From: Shimia_B sp038525525
GTDB lineage: Bacteria > Pseudomonadota > Alphaproteobacteria > Rhodobacterales > Rhodobacteraceae
DNA: 64,000 nucleotides
Assembly: GCA_038525525.1 (NCBI GenBank)
Contig: JBCBHO010000003.1
Coordinates: forward strand, 496,001 to 560,000
Direction: 5' to 3'
Shown here in pieces: positions 42,047 through 52,211 of the stretch. How positions within the stretch are numbered: position 1 is the first letter of the stretch; each line of letters opens with the position of its first letter. The notes under the pieces were generated by a model. That model was not told the DNA's origin, searched no databases, and was given only the letters and a program-made list of their open reading frames with translations. Made by a program: the position numbers and the translations under genes.

Positions 42047-43239
42047 TCCTGTTCCTCTACGTCGATCTTCTTGAACGGCCCATAGCTCGTGAGGATCTCG
42101 TTTTCCTGCTCTACCGCGTCGCGCTCCCGCTCGAGGAACTCCGCGACGGCATCGGCAAAGCGCGGATCCGCGATCCAGTGAAGCGAATGGCACGTCATCG
42201 GCAGGTAACCCCTTGCCAGCTTGTGAGTTCCTTGCGCACCGGCCTCCACCCGCGTCAAGCCGTGGGCGATGGCATGCTCGATCGCCTGGTAGTAGCAGAG
42301 CTCGAAGTGGAGGCAGGGGTGGTCTTCTGTGCAGCCCCAGTAGCGCCCGTAAAGCGTCTCGCGTCCGATGAAATTGAGCGCGCCTGCCACGTAGCGCCCG
42401 TCACGCTCTGCCAACACCAGCAGCATGTCGTCGCGCAGCGTCTCCTGCGCCCGGTGAAAGAAGGCGCGTGTGAGGTAGGGCGTGCCCCATTTGCGCGCGC
42501 CGGTATCCTGGTAGAAGCGCCAGAACGCGTCCCAATGCTCGGGGCGGAGGTCATCGCCCGTGAGCGCGTGGATGGTCCCGCCAAAGGCCTGCGCCTGCGT
42601 CCGTTCCTTGCGGATGTTCTTGCGCTTGCGGGAATTCAGCGAGGCGAGGAAGCCGTCGAAATCCGCGTAGCCGTCATTGAGCCAGTGGAACTGCTGCGAC
42701 GCACGCGGCATGAGGCCCATGGCGCGGCCTGTCTCGGCCTCCTCGCCGGTGCAGAATGTGATGTGAAGCGAGCTCAGCCCGTTCTTGTCGGCGATCTGCA
42801 CGGCGCCCTGGACGAGCGCGGCCTGCGCGATCTCCCCATGCTCCGGCTTCACCAGGAGCCTGCGTCCCGTGGCGGGCGTGTGCGGCACCGCCATCTGCAG
42901 CTTGGGATAATAGCGCCCGCCCGCGCGTTCCAGCGCATGGGCCCAGTTGTGATCGAAGATGTACTCGCCCTGGCTGTGGTTCTTGGCATAGAGCGGGGCG
43001 ACGCCGATCGTCTCGCCGTCCACGCGTGCCTCGAGGTAATGCGGCTCCCAGCCCGTGCCCACGCCCACGGACCGGCTGTCCTCCAGCGCCTTTAGGAAGC
43101 GGTGCGTGGTGAACGGGTCCATGGGCCGCGCGGAGCCTTCGGGCGCGGCGCACGCATCCCAGACCTCCGGCGCGATCTCGGCGAGCGAGGTGAGGACGCG
43201 CACCTCCACGGGGGTCTCTTGCGGTTGCGGATTGGCCAT
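42043..43239 (-). CDS. GNAT/FemAB-like acyltransferase (PF04339, DUF482 type)
   Basis: 398 residues. Family segments are YIFDHNWAHALERAGGRYYP, SRKRKNIRKERTQAQ, TGARKWGTPYLTRAFF, YWGCTEDHPCLHFELCYYQ and the late GAQGTHKLARGYLP. Members are annotated as peptidoglycan-related acyltransferases on fold similarity to FemAB; the true substrate is not known. It leads the unit with phhB and mscS through 4-base overlaps. Confidence 0.9.
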   Translation of the reverse strand: MANPQPQETPVEVRVLTSLAEIAPEVWDACAAPEGSARPMDPFTTHRFLKALEDSRSVGVGTGWEPHYLEARVDGETIGVAPLYAKNHSQGEYIFDHNWAHALERAGGRYYPKLQMAVPHTPATGRRLLVKPEHGEIAQAALVQGAVQIADKNGLSSLHITFCTGEEAETGRAMGLMPRASQQFHWLNDGYADFDGFLASLNSRKRKNIRKERTQAQAFGGTIHALTGDDLRPEHWDAFWRFYQDTGARKWGTPYLTRAFFHRAQETLRDDMLLVLAERDGRYVAGALNFIGRETLYGRYWGCTEDHPCLHFELCYYQAIEHAIAHGLTRVEAGAQGTHKLARGYLPMTCHSLHWIADPRFADAVAEFLERERDAVEQENEILTSYGPFKKIDVEEQE

Positions 43240-43262
43240 GGAGAGGAGATGGGCGCGGCCCC

Positions 43263-44009
43263 TTAGGGGTCAAGCGCGGGCAGGTACTTCTCGAACGTGA
43301 TCTGATGCGCCACCTGCCGCGCCTGCGCGGCCTCCTCGACACTGCGGATCGTCCAGCAGGCCACAGTGGCGCCCCGCGCCTTCAAGCGCGCCACGGGCTC
43401 TGCCCTGAGGTCCCGGTGATCGTGGGACACGAAGCGCGCGCCCACGCGGTCATAGTCGGGCACGGAGACGAGCTCGCCCCGCCGCCGTGCCGGGATCGTC
43501 GGCCAGTCCTCCGCCGCGAAAGCGCAGGTGGTGAGGCCGCGCGGTACGCCGGGGGCAAGCTCTGCCATTGCGGCCACCGCGTGTGGGTTGAAGGACATGA
43601 CCGCCACCTCCCCGGTATAGCCTTCAAGCGCGGTTGCCACGGCGGCTTCAAGCGGCCCCACGTCGGGCCCCATCGCCCCGTCCTGATCCTTGATCTCGAT
43701 GAGAAGAGGCACGCGCCCGGCCACGCGCGCGAGCACTTCGGGTAGCGTCGGTGCGCCCGTGAGCCCGCCGAGCAGGCCAAGCGCCGTGAGCTCCGCCGCG
43801 CTCCGCGTTCGCACCGTACCCTGCGCACCGGTGAGCCGGGCCGTGCCGTAATCGTGAAAGACCATCGCCTGCCCGTCGGCGGAGAGCTGGACATCGATCT
43901 CGACCCCGTAGCCCGCCGCCACGGCCGCGGCCACGGCTTCGCGACTGTTCTCCGGTCGCCCTGGCCCGTGGAGAGCGCGGTGGGCGAAAGGACGTGACCA
44001 GAAGCTCAT
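43263..44009 (-). CDS. Glycerophosphodiester phosphodiesterase (cytosolic type)
   Basis: 248 residues, TIM barrel. FAHRALHGPGRPENSREAV holds the His-Arg and Glu-Asn of the active site; VEIDVQLSADGQAMVFHDY adds the metal Glu/Asp and second His. It releases glycerol-3-phosphate from deacylated phospholipids. No signal peptide. It overlaps the RidA gene by 4 bases. Confidence 0.93.
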   Translation of the reverse strand: MSFWSRPFAHRALHGPGRPENSREAVAAAVAAGYGVEIDVQLSADGQAMVFHDYGTARLTGAQGTVRTRSAAELTALGLLGGLTGAPTLPEVLARVAGRVPLLIEIKDQDGAMGPDVGPLEAAVATALEGYTGEVAVMSFNPHAVAAMAELAPGVPRGLTTCAFAAEDWPTIPARRRGELVSVPDYDRVGARFVSHDHRDLRAEPVARLKARGATVACWTIRSVEEAAQARQVAHQITFEKYLPALDP

Positions 44010-44470
44010 GCGATCTGGAAAAGGCCTTCGATCTCCACGGCCACACCCAGTGGCAGCGAGGCCGCGCTCACCGCGCTCCGCGCATGGCGCCCGGCATCAT
44101 CGAGCGCCTCAACGAGAAAATCGGACGCGCCGTTGATGACCTTGGGCTGGTCGGTGAAATCCGCCGTTGAGTTCACGAAGCCCACGAGCTTGACCACGCG
44201 CACCAGCCGGTCGAGCTCACCGTCGCAGGCCGCCCTCACCTGCGCGAGGAGCGAGATCGCGCAGCTCCGCGCCGCCGCTGCCCCGGCCTCCACGTCGAGA
44301 TCCGCGCCGAGCTTGCCCGTGATGAGGCCGCCCGGTCCCGCGGAGATCTGACCGGAGACATGGACAAGGTCGCCCACCCGCACGAAAGGCACGTAATTCG
44401 CCGCCGGTGCCGGCGCATCCGGAAGCGTCACCCCGAGCTCCGCGAGCCGTGCCTCGTAGTTTCCAGCCAT
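44006..44470 (-). CDS. RidA family protein
   Basis: 154 residues of the YjgF/RidA fold: VRVGDLVHVSGQISAGPGGL, VVKLVGFVNSTADFTDQPKV, then RSAVSAASLPLGVAVEIEG. RidA enzymes hydrolyse reactive enamines and imines. This is the longer divergent subgroup (RutC-like YjgF), whose Arg in the RSAVSA position is retained. Coupled to the GDPD gene. Confidence 0.92.
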   Translation of the reverse strand: MAGNYEARLAELGVTLPDAPAPAANYVPFVRVGDLVHVSGQISAGPGGLITGKLGADLDVEAGAAAARSCAISLLAQVRAACDGELDRLVRVVKLVGFVNSTADFTDQPKVINGASDFLVEALDDAGRHARSAVSAASLPLGVAVEIEGLFQIA

Positions 44471-44605
44471 CTCAGTCTCCTTGAATCTTCGCCCGCACCA
44501 TAGCCACAGGACCCGGCGCCGAAACCCGATTCTTTAGCCGGGCGCCGGCGCGTGCCGCCACCGCTCACCGGGAAGCGCTCATGGTTCCAGTGGAGCGTGC
44601 AGCCC

Positions 44606-44640
44606 GGCATCTTTGTGCCATGTACCTCCCCCGGAGGGCC
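44606..44640. repeat. Second copy of a dispersed intergenic element
   Basis: It contains GGCATCTTTGTGCC, then GTACCTCC and CCGGAGG, matching the complement of 4724-4756. It lies in the 252-base gap 44471-44722 between RidA and the secretion genes, which otherwise shows only GC-rich inverted repeats (GGCGCCG near 44514 and CGGGCGCCGGCGC near 44539) and no gene. Confidence 0.55.
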
Positions 44641-44722
44641 GCCGGAGGCATCCGGCCTCACTCCCGCCGGCAGGCGGCGGGACGGGCCTCCCCGCTGCCA
44701 GCCCCAGGATCCGGCGCGACGC

Positions 44723-46054
44723 TCAGCTTTCGCGAAAGGCGCGCGAGAAGTAATCGGCCAGCGGCTTCACGAGATAGGCGAGCGGGGTGCGATCGTCGGT
44801 GCGGATGAAGCTCTCGACGGGCATGCCGGGGATGAGCGTCACGTCCTCGGGCAGGCGCGCGATCTGTCCTTCCGTCAGGATGATCTCCGCGCGGTAGAAG
44901 CTTGCCCGCGTCGCCTCGTCCTCGAACGCATCAGCCGAGAGCTGAAGGACCTGCCCCTCGAGCTCCGGCGTCGTCCGCTGGTCGAGCGCGGAAAAGCGCA
45001 GGGTCACGTCCTGGCCCACGAAGACCTGATCGATATGGATCGGATCCACTTCCGCGGCGATGATGAGGGGGCGGTCCTGCGGGACGACGAAAAGCACCGG
45101 CTCCGCGGGCCTGATGACCGCGCGCTCGGTAAAGACCGTGAGCCCGTAGACCACGCCCGACACCGGGGCCGTGATGTCGAGCCTGTTGAGGCGCTCCAAA
45201 AGCCCGGCGCGCCGTTCGAGGAGCTCCACCTCGTTGAAGCGGATATCGCGAAGCTGGGTGATCGCTTCTTCCCGGCGGCTGGCGCGGAGGCCAAGGGTCT
45301 CGATGTCGATCTCGGTCACGCGACCTTCCGCCTGCGCGCGGGAGGCACGCAATTCCCCGATCGTGCCGAGCAGATTTGCCTCTTCACGCTCGAGGGCCAG
45401 CACCCTGCCGAGCTGCGCGAGGCCCCGGTCGAGCAGGTCTTGCTGGCCCTCGAGCTCCTGCTCGATGAGGCCCACCTGCCGCTCGAAGGCGTCGAGCTGC
45501 GCCTCGATGCCGCTCACCTGATCCTCGATCTGCCCGCGCTGCTTCACGAGCTGTTCGATGCGGCCCGTGATGGTCTCCTCGCGCGCGCGGAACAGGCGGC
45601 GCTGGCCTTCGATGAGGTCGCCGATATCGGCATCCCCGCTGCGCTCGAGGAGGGCCGGTGGAAAGGCGATGGTGGCTCTTCCGTCCCGTTCGGCCTCGAG
45701 CCGCGCGCGGCGTGCCATGGTCTCCCAGAGCTGCCCTTCGATGAGCGCGAGTTCGGACCGGAGCAAGGTGTCATCGAGCCGGATGAGGACCTCGCCTTCG
45801 CGCACCTCCGCGCCTTCGTCGACGATGAGCTCCACCACGACGCCCCCGTCGGGATGCTGGACGACCTGCCTGTTGCGGTCCACCTCGATGCGGCCCGTGG
45901 CCACGATGGCGCCGGAAATGTTGGCCTGCGTCGCCCAGGTGCCGAACCCGCCCACGAGGACGAGGACGCCCATGAGGCCCAGCGTCAAAGGCCTGCGGGC
46001 AGACCAAGTCTCCCCCGGCCTGCCGGGCGTCTTGCTGTCAGTCGTGCGCGTCAC
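44723..46054 (-). CDS. Type I secretion membrane fusion protein, HlyD/PrsE family
   Basis: 443 residues. One N-terminal membrane helix (LTLGLMGVLVLVGGFGTWAT), a biotinyl-lipoyl-like part (QHPDGGVVVELIVDEGAEVR), a long coiled coil (about 110-280) and a beta-barrel with DITAPVSGVVYGLTVF and the C-terminal PLADYFSRAFRES. It bridges the ABC exporter to an outer-membrane channel. It overlaps the ABC gene by 4 bases. No RTX substrate or TolC gene is adjacent. Confidence 0.94.
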   Translation of the reverse strand: MTRTTDSKTPGRPGETWSARRPLTLGLMGVLVLVGGFGTWATQANISGAIVATGRIEVDRNRQVVQHPDGGVVVELIVDEGAEVREGEVLIRLDDTLLRSELALIEGQLWETMARRARLEAERDGRATIAFPPALLERSGDADIGDLIEGQRRLFRAREETITGRIEQLVKQRGQIEDQVSGIEAQLDAFERQVGLIEQELEGQQDLLDRGLAQLGRVLALEREEANLLGTIGELRASRAQAEGRVTEIDIETLGLRASRREEAITQLRDIRFNEVELLERRAGLLERLNRLDITAPVSGVVYGLTVFTERAVIRPAEPVLFVVPQDRPLIIAAEVDPIHIDQVFVGQDVTLRFSALDQRTTPELEGQVLQLSADAFEDEATRASFYRAEIILTEGQIARLPEDVTLIPGMPVESFIRTDDRTPLAYLVKPLADYFSRAFRES

Positions 46055-47802
46055 GTCACGCCCCCCGCCTGGCCCAGCGCGGCGCTGGCGCGGATTTCAG
46101 CCTGGTTCTGGACGACCTCTCGCAGGACGTCCTCCTTGGGGCCGAAGGCGCGCCTTTGCCCGCCTTCGAGCATGAGCAGCACGTCGCATTCCTGGATCGC
46201 CGCCGGTCGGTGCGCCATGATCAGGACCGCGCCGCCGGCTGCCTTCAGATCCCGGATCGACTGGTTGAGCGCCTGGCTGCCGATATTGTCGAGGTTGGAG
46301 TTGGGCTCGTCGAGAACGAGCAGAACGGGGTCGCCGTACATGGCGCGCGCGAGGCCTATCCGCTGGACCTGGCCGCCCGAGAGCCGCCCGCCCACCGCGC
46401 TGATGCGTGTGTCGTATCCATCCGGCAACTGGAGGATCATGTCATGGGCGGCGGCTTTCTTCGCGGCTTCGACCACCTTGTCGGCGTCCGGCGCGTGCGA
46501 CAGCCGCGCGATGTTTTCCGCGATGGTGCCCTCGAAGAGCTGCACGCGCTGGGGCAGGTATCCGATGAGCTGCCCGAGCACGTCGGGATCGTAGTTGTTG
46601 AGGCTCGCGCCATCGAGCCGGATCTTGCCGCCCGCCGTTTTCCAGACCCCGGTGATCGCGCGGGCCAGCGTGGATTTCCCGGCGCCGGAGGGGCCGATGA
46701 CACCGCAGGCCTGGCCGGGCTCGATCTTGAAGGACACGATTCTCAGGGCCGCCTGGACCTCGCCGGGCGGGATCACGGTGACCTGCTGCGCCTCGAGCTT
46801 GGCCTTCGGGCGCGGAAGCTTCGTGCGCGGCTCCTCGGCGGGGATCTCGCTCAGAAGCCGCGCCAGCCCTGACCAGCCCTCCCGCGCCCTCTGCACGAGG
46901 GGCCATTGGTTCACGAGCTGTTCCACGGGCGCCAGCGCGCGGCCCAACAGGATGGACCCGGCTATCATGGCACCGGGCGTCAGCTCCCCCCGGAGCACGA
47001 GAAGCGCGCCGAGGCCCAGCATGGCTGATTGCAGAAAGAGCCGAAACGCCTTTGTCGTCGTCTGAAACGTCCCGCCCGTGTCGGAGGCGGCGATCCCCTG
47101 CCGGAGGCTGGCATCGCGGGCCTGCTGCCACCGCGCGAAAGAGGCCTCGCGCATGCCGAGCGCCTGCACCACTTCCGCCTCGTCCTTGAGCTGCTCACTC
47201 ATCCGTTCCGCCCGGAACTGTGCCGCGTTCGCCTCGCCGAGAGGCTGGCGCGTGAGCACCTGGTTGAGAATGGCGAGCGTAATGAGCACGGCCGCGCCGG
47301 CGAGGGCGAGCCATCCGAGCAACGGGTGGAAAACAAAAATGCCGAGGATGAAGAGCGGCGTCCATGGGATGTCGAAGAATGCCATGAGAAGCGGTGACGT
47401 CATGAAACGCTGCACGGCTTCGAGGTCGCGGAGGCCGGTGGCCTTCGAGGGCGTGGGATCGATGGCCGTGCGCCGGATCACGGCGGAAAAGACCCGCCGA
47501 TCGAGCCGCGACTGGAAGCGCGCGCCGACGCGACCCATGACGCGCCCGCGGGCATAGTCGAGAATGCCCATCATCGCGTAGAGAAACGCGACGAGCAGCG
47601 AGAGCGCGAGCAACGTCTCCACCGAGCGCGACCCGAGCACGCGGTCGTAGACCTGCAGCATGTAGATGGGGCCGGTCAGCATCAGCAGATTCACGAAGAA
47701 GCTGAAGATGCCCACGAACCAGTAGAGCCCACGGCTCTCGCGGCGCGCGGTGCGGAGCTCTTGCAAGCCTGGTTCCGGGGTGTTCGCTGCAGAAGAGGCC
47801 AT
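46051..47802 (-). CDS. Type I secretion ABC transporter permease/ATPase, PrsD family
   Basis: 583 residues. The N-terminal membrane domain begins after RRESRGLYWFVGIFSFFVN, with the family segment PIYMLQVYDRVLGSRSVETL. The ATPase has Walker A GPSGAGKSTLARAITG, signature GGRLSGGQVQRIGLARAM, Walker B LLVLDEPNSNLD and switch His in LIMAHRP. No N-terminal C39 domain, as in RTX protein exporters. First gene of the secretion pair. Confidence 0.95.
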   Translation of the reverse strand: MASSAANTPEPGLQELRTARRESRGLYWFVGIFSFFVNLLMLTGPIYMLQVYDRVLGSRSVETLLALSLLVAFLYAMMGILDYARGRVMGRVGARFQSRLDRRVFSAVIRRTAIDPTPSKATGLRDLEAVQRFMTSPLLMAFFDIPWTPLFILGIFVFHPLLGWLALAGAAVLITLAILNQVLTRQPLGEANAAQFRAERMSEQLKDEAEVVQALGMREASFARWQQARDASLRQGIAASDTGGTFQTTTKAFRLFLQSAMLGLGALLVLRGELTPGAMIAGSILLGRALAPVEQLVNQWPLVQRAREGWSGLARLLSEIPAEEPRTKLPRPKAKLEAQQVTVIPPGEVQAALRIVSFKIEPGQACGVIGPSGAGKSTLARAITGVWKTAGGKIRLDGASLNNYDPDVLGQLIGYLPQRVQLFEGTIAENIARLSHAPDADKVVEAAKKAAAHDMILQLPDGYDTRISAVGGRLSGGQVQRIGLARAMYGDPVLLVLDEPNSNLDNIGSQALNQSIRDLKAAGGAVLIMAHRPAAIQECDVLLMLEGGQRRAFGPKEDVLREVVQNQAEIRASAALGQAGGVT

Positions 47803-47923
47803 GGGGACTGAACTCAGATGTCGTCTGTCGAGAGCCTGATAGGCCCGAAGCGATTAAGCAATGTTTTCCGCCTTTCTCTCATGGCCCGCGTCTCTCCTGT
47901 CGGCTGTCTGTGGCGTGCGCGGC

Positions 47924-50056
47924 TCAGCCACCGCCGAGAATACCTCTCAACACGTCGAGAATGAGGCCTTCCACGGCGTTCTGCGGCTGGGGCGCGCGAC
48001 CCGCGGGCGCCTGAGCGCGGGCGGTCGCCGGGGCGTCAACGCGGCGGGCCATGGGCAGTGGCGGGGGCGGGACAGGCCCGTGAACGCGGGCCATGGTCTC
48101 GCGCCAGATATCGGCGGGCAGGCCGGAGCCGGTGACGCCCGTGAGCGGGCGATTGTCGTCATAGCCCATCCAGACGCCGGTGACGTAATCCGCCGTGAAC
48201 CCGATGAACCACGCGTCGCGCGCCGCCTGGGTGGTGCCGGTCTTGCCGGCGATCTCGTAGCCGTCGATGCGCGCGCGCTGGCCCGTGCCGCGCTGCACGG
48301 TCTGGTACATCATGTAGACGAGCCGCGCTGCGGCGTCCTCGGTGATGACCCGCTCCTGGATGCCGCCGCCGGTGCCCATGAGCGGCTCGGGATCCCCGAG
48401 GAGCCTGAGCTCTTCCAGCCCGTAAGGCACCACCGCGGAGCCCCCGTTGAGGATGCCGGCATAGGCGCCGGTCATCTCCAGAAGGGTGCTCTCGGAGGCG
48501 CCGAGCGCCAGGGCCGGGCCCTGCGCGAGCTCCGAGCGGATGCCGAAATCCTCGGCCACCTTCCGCACGAGGTCGCGGCCGAGGTCTTCGGAGATTTTGA
48601 CCGCGGGGATGTTGAGCGAGCGTGCGAGCGCCTCCGTGAGCGTCACGCGCCCGGCGAACTCGGGCGAGTAGTTCTTCGGCGCGTAGGTTCCCGATCCCGG
48701 GACTTCGATGGACCAGGGCGCGTCCACGACCGTGTCGTTGGGGCCGTAGCCCAGCTCCAAAGCAGTAGCGTAGACGAAGGGTTTGAAGGTGGATCCCGTC
48801 TGCCTGTTGGCCTGCACCGCGCGATTGAAGGCGCCCGACACGCGCAGATCGCGCCCGCCCACCATGGCCCGGACTGCGCCGTCCGCGCTCATGACGACGA
48901 TGGCGGCCTCCGCCTCCGAGCCCTCGCGGACCTTTTCCTCGAAGACCTGCACGAGCGCCTCCTCCGCCGCGCGCTGGATGCGCGGGTCGAAGGTGGATCG
49001 AATGATGACGTCCTCGGTGGTGTCGCGGGTGAAGAATTCGGGGCCCGTCGACATGACCCAATCGGCGAAATACCCGCCCTGCCGCGCCGCTGCAGCCTCG
49101 CTCAGCGTCGCCGGGTTGGCCTGGGCAAAGGCCGCTTCCGCCTCGCTGAGATAGCCTTCCTCGCGCATCAGGCGCACGACCGTGGCCGCGCGGGCCTGGC
49201 TGCGTTCGAGGTTGTTTGTCGGGGCAAAGCGCGACGGCGCCACGAGGAGCCCGGCGAGCATCGCGGCCTCCGCCGGATTGGCCTCCGCGGCGGGCTTTCC
49301 AAAATAGCGCTGCGTGGCCGCCTCGAAGCCGCGGGCCGTGGAGCCGAGGAAGGCGCGGTTGAGGTAGATCGTGAGGATTTCGTCCTTGGTGTAGCGGATC
49401 TCCATCCCGAGCGCGTAGATGGCCTCCCGCGCCTTGCGCGTGATCGAGCCCTCCCGGCAATCGGCCTCGTAGGCGGCCTCGGAGGGCCAAGCCTCGGGAT
49501 CGAAGGGTCGGCCCATGCAGATGAGCTTCGCCGTTTGCTGCGTGAGTGTGGAGCCGCCATGGCCCGAAAGCGGCCCCCGCCCCTCGGAGAGATTGATGCG
49601 CACCGCCGAGGCGATGCCGCGGGGGCTGATGCCCAGATGGCGATAGAACCGGCGATCCTCGGTCGCGAGGACGGCGTTCTTGATGTGCGGGCTCACGGTG
49701 TCGGCCGTCACGCGGCCGCCGAACTGATCCCCGCGCCAGGCGAAGGTCTGCCCGTCGCGGTCGAGCATCGTGACGGAGCCGCGCGCGCGCTGGTCGATGA
49801 AGGTCTCCGCCGAGGGGAGCGTGAGCGCCACGTAGAGCGCCGCGAGGGCGACGAGCGCCACCGTCGTTGCGCCCGCGCGCCAGGTCACCGACCAGATGAG
49901 CCCCACCACCCAGCGGACGAGGCGGGCGTACCAAGGCCGCTTTTTCGTGCTCCGCCGGCGCGCGGGTTTCCGCGCAGGCGCCTTCTTCGCCGCCTTGCCC
50001 GGCGGCGTGCGGCGCTCCGCCACGAGGGGGCGTTTGCGGGTGGGTGGTCTGCTCAT
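47924..50056 (-). CDS. Class A penicillin-binding protein (PBP1A family)
   Basis: 710 residues. A basic, Pro/Arg/Lys-rich cytoplasmic N-terminus, one membrane helix (about 60-80), then a GT51 glycosyltransferase (ATEDRRFYRHLGI with catalytic Glu, GGSTLTQQTAK, YLNRAFLGSTARGFEAA). The transpeptidase has the SxxK serine in RQTGSTFKPFVY, SxN in ARSLNIPAVKI and KTGTTQAARDAWFIG. It polymerises and cross-links peptidoglycan. The C-terminal Pro/Ala tail is low complexity. Confidence 0.95.
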   Translation of the reverse strand: MSRPPTRKRPLVAERRTPPGKAAKKAPARKPARRRSTKKRPWYARLVRWVVGLIWSVTWRAGATTVALVALAALYVALTLPSAETFIDQRARGSVTMLDRDGQTFAWRGDQFGGRVTADTVSPHIKNAVLATEDRRFYRHLGISPRGIASAVRINLSEGRGPLSGHGGSTLTQQTAKLICMGRPFDPEAWPSEAAYEADCREGSITRKAREAIYALGMEIRYTKDEILTIYLNRAFLGSTARGFEAATQRYFGKPAAEANPAEAAMLAGLLVAPSRFAPTNNLERSQARAATVVRLMREEGYLSEAEAAFAQANPATLSEAAAARQGGYFADWVMSTGPEFFTRDTTEDVIIRSTFDPRIQRAAEEALVQVFEEKVREGSEAEAAIVVMSADGAVRAMVGGRDLRVSGAFNRAVQANRQTGSTFKPFVYATALELGYGPNDTVVDAPWSIEVPGSGTYAPKNYSPEFAGRVTLTEALARSLNIPAVKISEDLGRDLVRKVAEDFGIRSELAQGPALALGASESTLLEMTGAYAGILNGGSAVVPYGLEELRLLGDPEPLMGTGGGIQERVITEDAAARLVYMMYQTVQRGTGQRARIDGYEIAGKTGTTQAARDAWFIGFTADYVTGVWMGYDDNRPLTGVTGSGLPADIWRETMARVHGPVPPPPLPMARRVDAPATARAQAPAGRAPQPQNAVEGLILDVLRGILGGG

Positions 50057-50347
50057 GGTCGGGCGGCGTCCTGAGGCTCGCGCGGTTGCGTGCTAGTTTA
50101 TCCAAGGAGCGCAGGGAAGTAACGGTCGGATTGCGGATTTCGGCGCGTCATATGCCGCATTCGCAAATCGCCTGAATTTTAGGCGTTGATTACAAATTGT
50201 GCAAAAAACGACTCCACTTGGCCCCGATGCCCGCGGTGGCGGCGGTGGTTTGCTTGAATGGAAGGCATCTTGAGGGACTGCTCCCCCCAGCGTGCGCCGC
50301 GATGCTGCTGCGGTGCGGCAACAACGGAACTAGGAAGGGGACGACAC
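50057..50347 (+). other. Intergenic region upstream of glnK
   Basis: 291 bases between the divergent PBP gene and glnK. It includes an AT-rich island with the small hairpin CGCCT-GAATTTT-AGGCG (near 50168-50184) and GTGCAAAAAACG (near 50198). A convincing sigma-54 or NtrC site is not seen. No gene is called. Confidence 0.4.
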
Positions 50348-50686
50348 GTGAAAATGATCGTTGCAGCCATCAAGCCGTTCAAGCTCGAGGAGGTGCGCGA
50401 AGCGCTCACCGGCCTCGGCGTGCGCGGCATGATGGTGACAGAAATCAAGGGCTTCGGTTCTCAATCCGGCCACACCGAGATCTATCGCGGCGCTGAATAC
50501 GCCGTGAACTTCGTGCCGAAGGTGAAACTCGAGATCGTCGTGGCCGACAACATGGCCGAGCAGGTGGTCGAAGCGATCGCCAAGACAGCCAAGACCGACA
50601 AGATCGGCGACGGCAAGGTCTTCACGATCGACGTGGAAAGCGCCTTGCGCGTCCGCACCGGTGAACTCAACGACGAAGCGCTCTGA
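50348..50686 (+). CDS. glnK: Nitrogen regulatory protein P-II (GlnK type)
   Basis: 112 residues: VAAIKPFKLEEVREALTGLG, T-loop ending at uridylylation site Tyr51 in YRGAEYAVNFVPKVKLEIVV, and the ATP-binding KTDKIGDGKVFTIDVE. It senses 2-oxoglutarate and ATP/ADP and gates AmtB, which follows 30 bases later. The start is GTG 50348, with AGGAAGGGGA just upstream; it gives the exact family length. Confidence 0.96.
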   Translation: MKMIVAAIKPFKLEEVREALTGLGVRGMMVTEIKGFGSQSGHTEIYRGAEYAVNFVPKVKLEIVVADNMAEQVVEAIAKTAKTDKIGDGKVFTIDVESALRVRTGELNDEAL

Positions 50687-50716
50687 GCGCGCGTGATCCA
50701 ATTCAGGGACATACAC

Positions 50717-52057
<1,341 letters not shown>

Positions 52058-52086
52058 TCCCCCTTCCGATCGGCTTTCGGAGCCTG

Positions 52087-52119
52087 CCCCGGCGTGCCCT
52101 CGTGCGCCGGGGCTTTTTA
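52087..52119 (+). terminator. Rho-independent terminator of glnK-amtB
   Basis: CCCCGGCG (52087-52094) pairs with CGCCGGGG (52105-52112) across a 10-base loop, and CTTTTTATT follows. It lies 29 bases after the amtB stop. Confidence 0.9.
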
Positions 52120-52145
52120 TTGTCAAAGCGCCTGATTTAACTGAG

Positions 52146-52194
52146 TTGACAGCCGTCAAATTCCCCGCACCGTGGCCACGAATTTTTGCAAAAA
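52146..52194. other. Palindromes between convergent amtB and aminotransferase genes
   Basis: TTGAC-AGCC-GTCAA (52146-52159) and TTTTTGCAAAAA (52183-52194) are perfect palindromes in an AT-rich patch. Both lie in the 3'-to-3' gap and may assist termination of the minus-strand aminotransferase operon. Their role is unknown. Confidence 0.4.
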
Positions 52195-52211
52195 ACCGTG
52201 TGCGCCGCGGG

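Noticed and set aside
47861..50074. 737-residue plus-strand open frame
   Set aside because: It is entirely antisense to the class A PBP gene, which has all catalytic motifs; its composition is that of a shadow frame.
50210..50240. Possible sigma-54 -24/-12 element before glnK (TTGGCCCCGATGCCCGC)
   Set aside because: The -12 GC and the -24 TGGCAC are not matched well enough; it is probably chance in GC-rich DNA.
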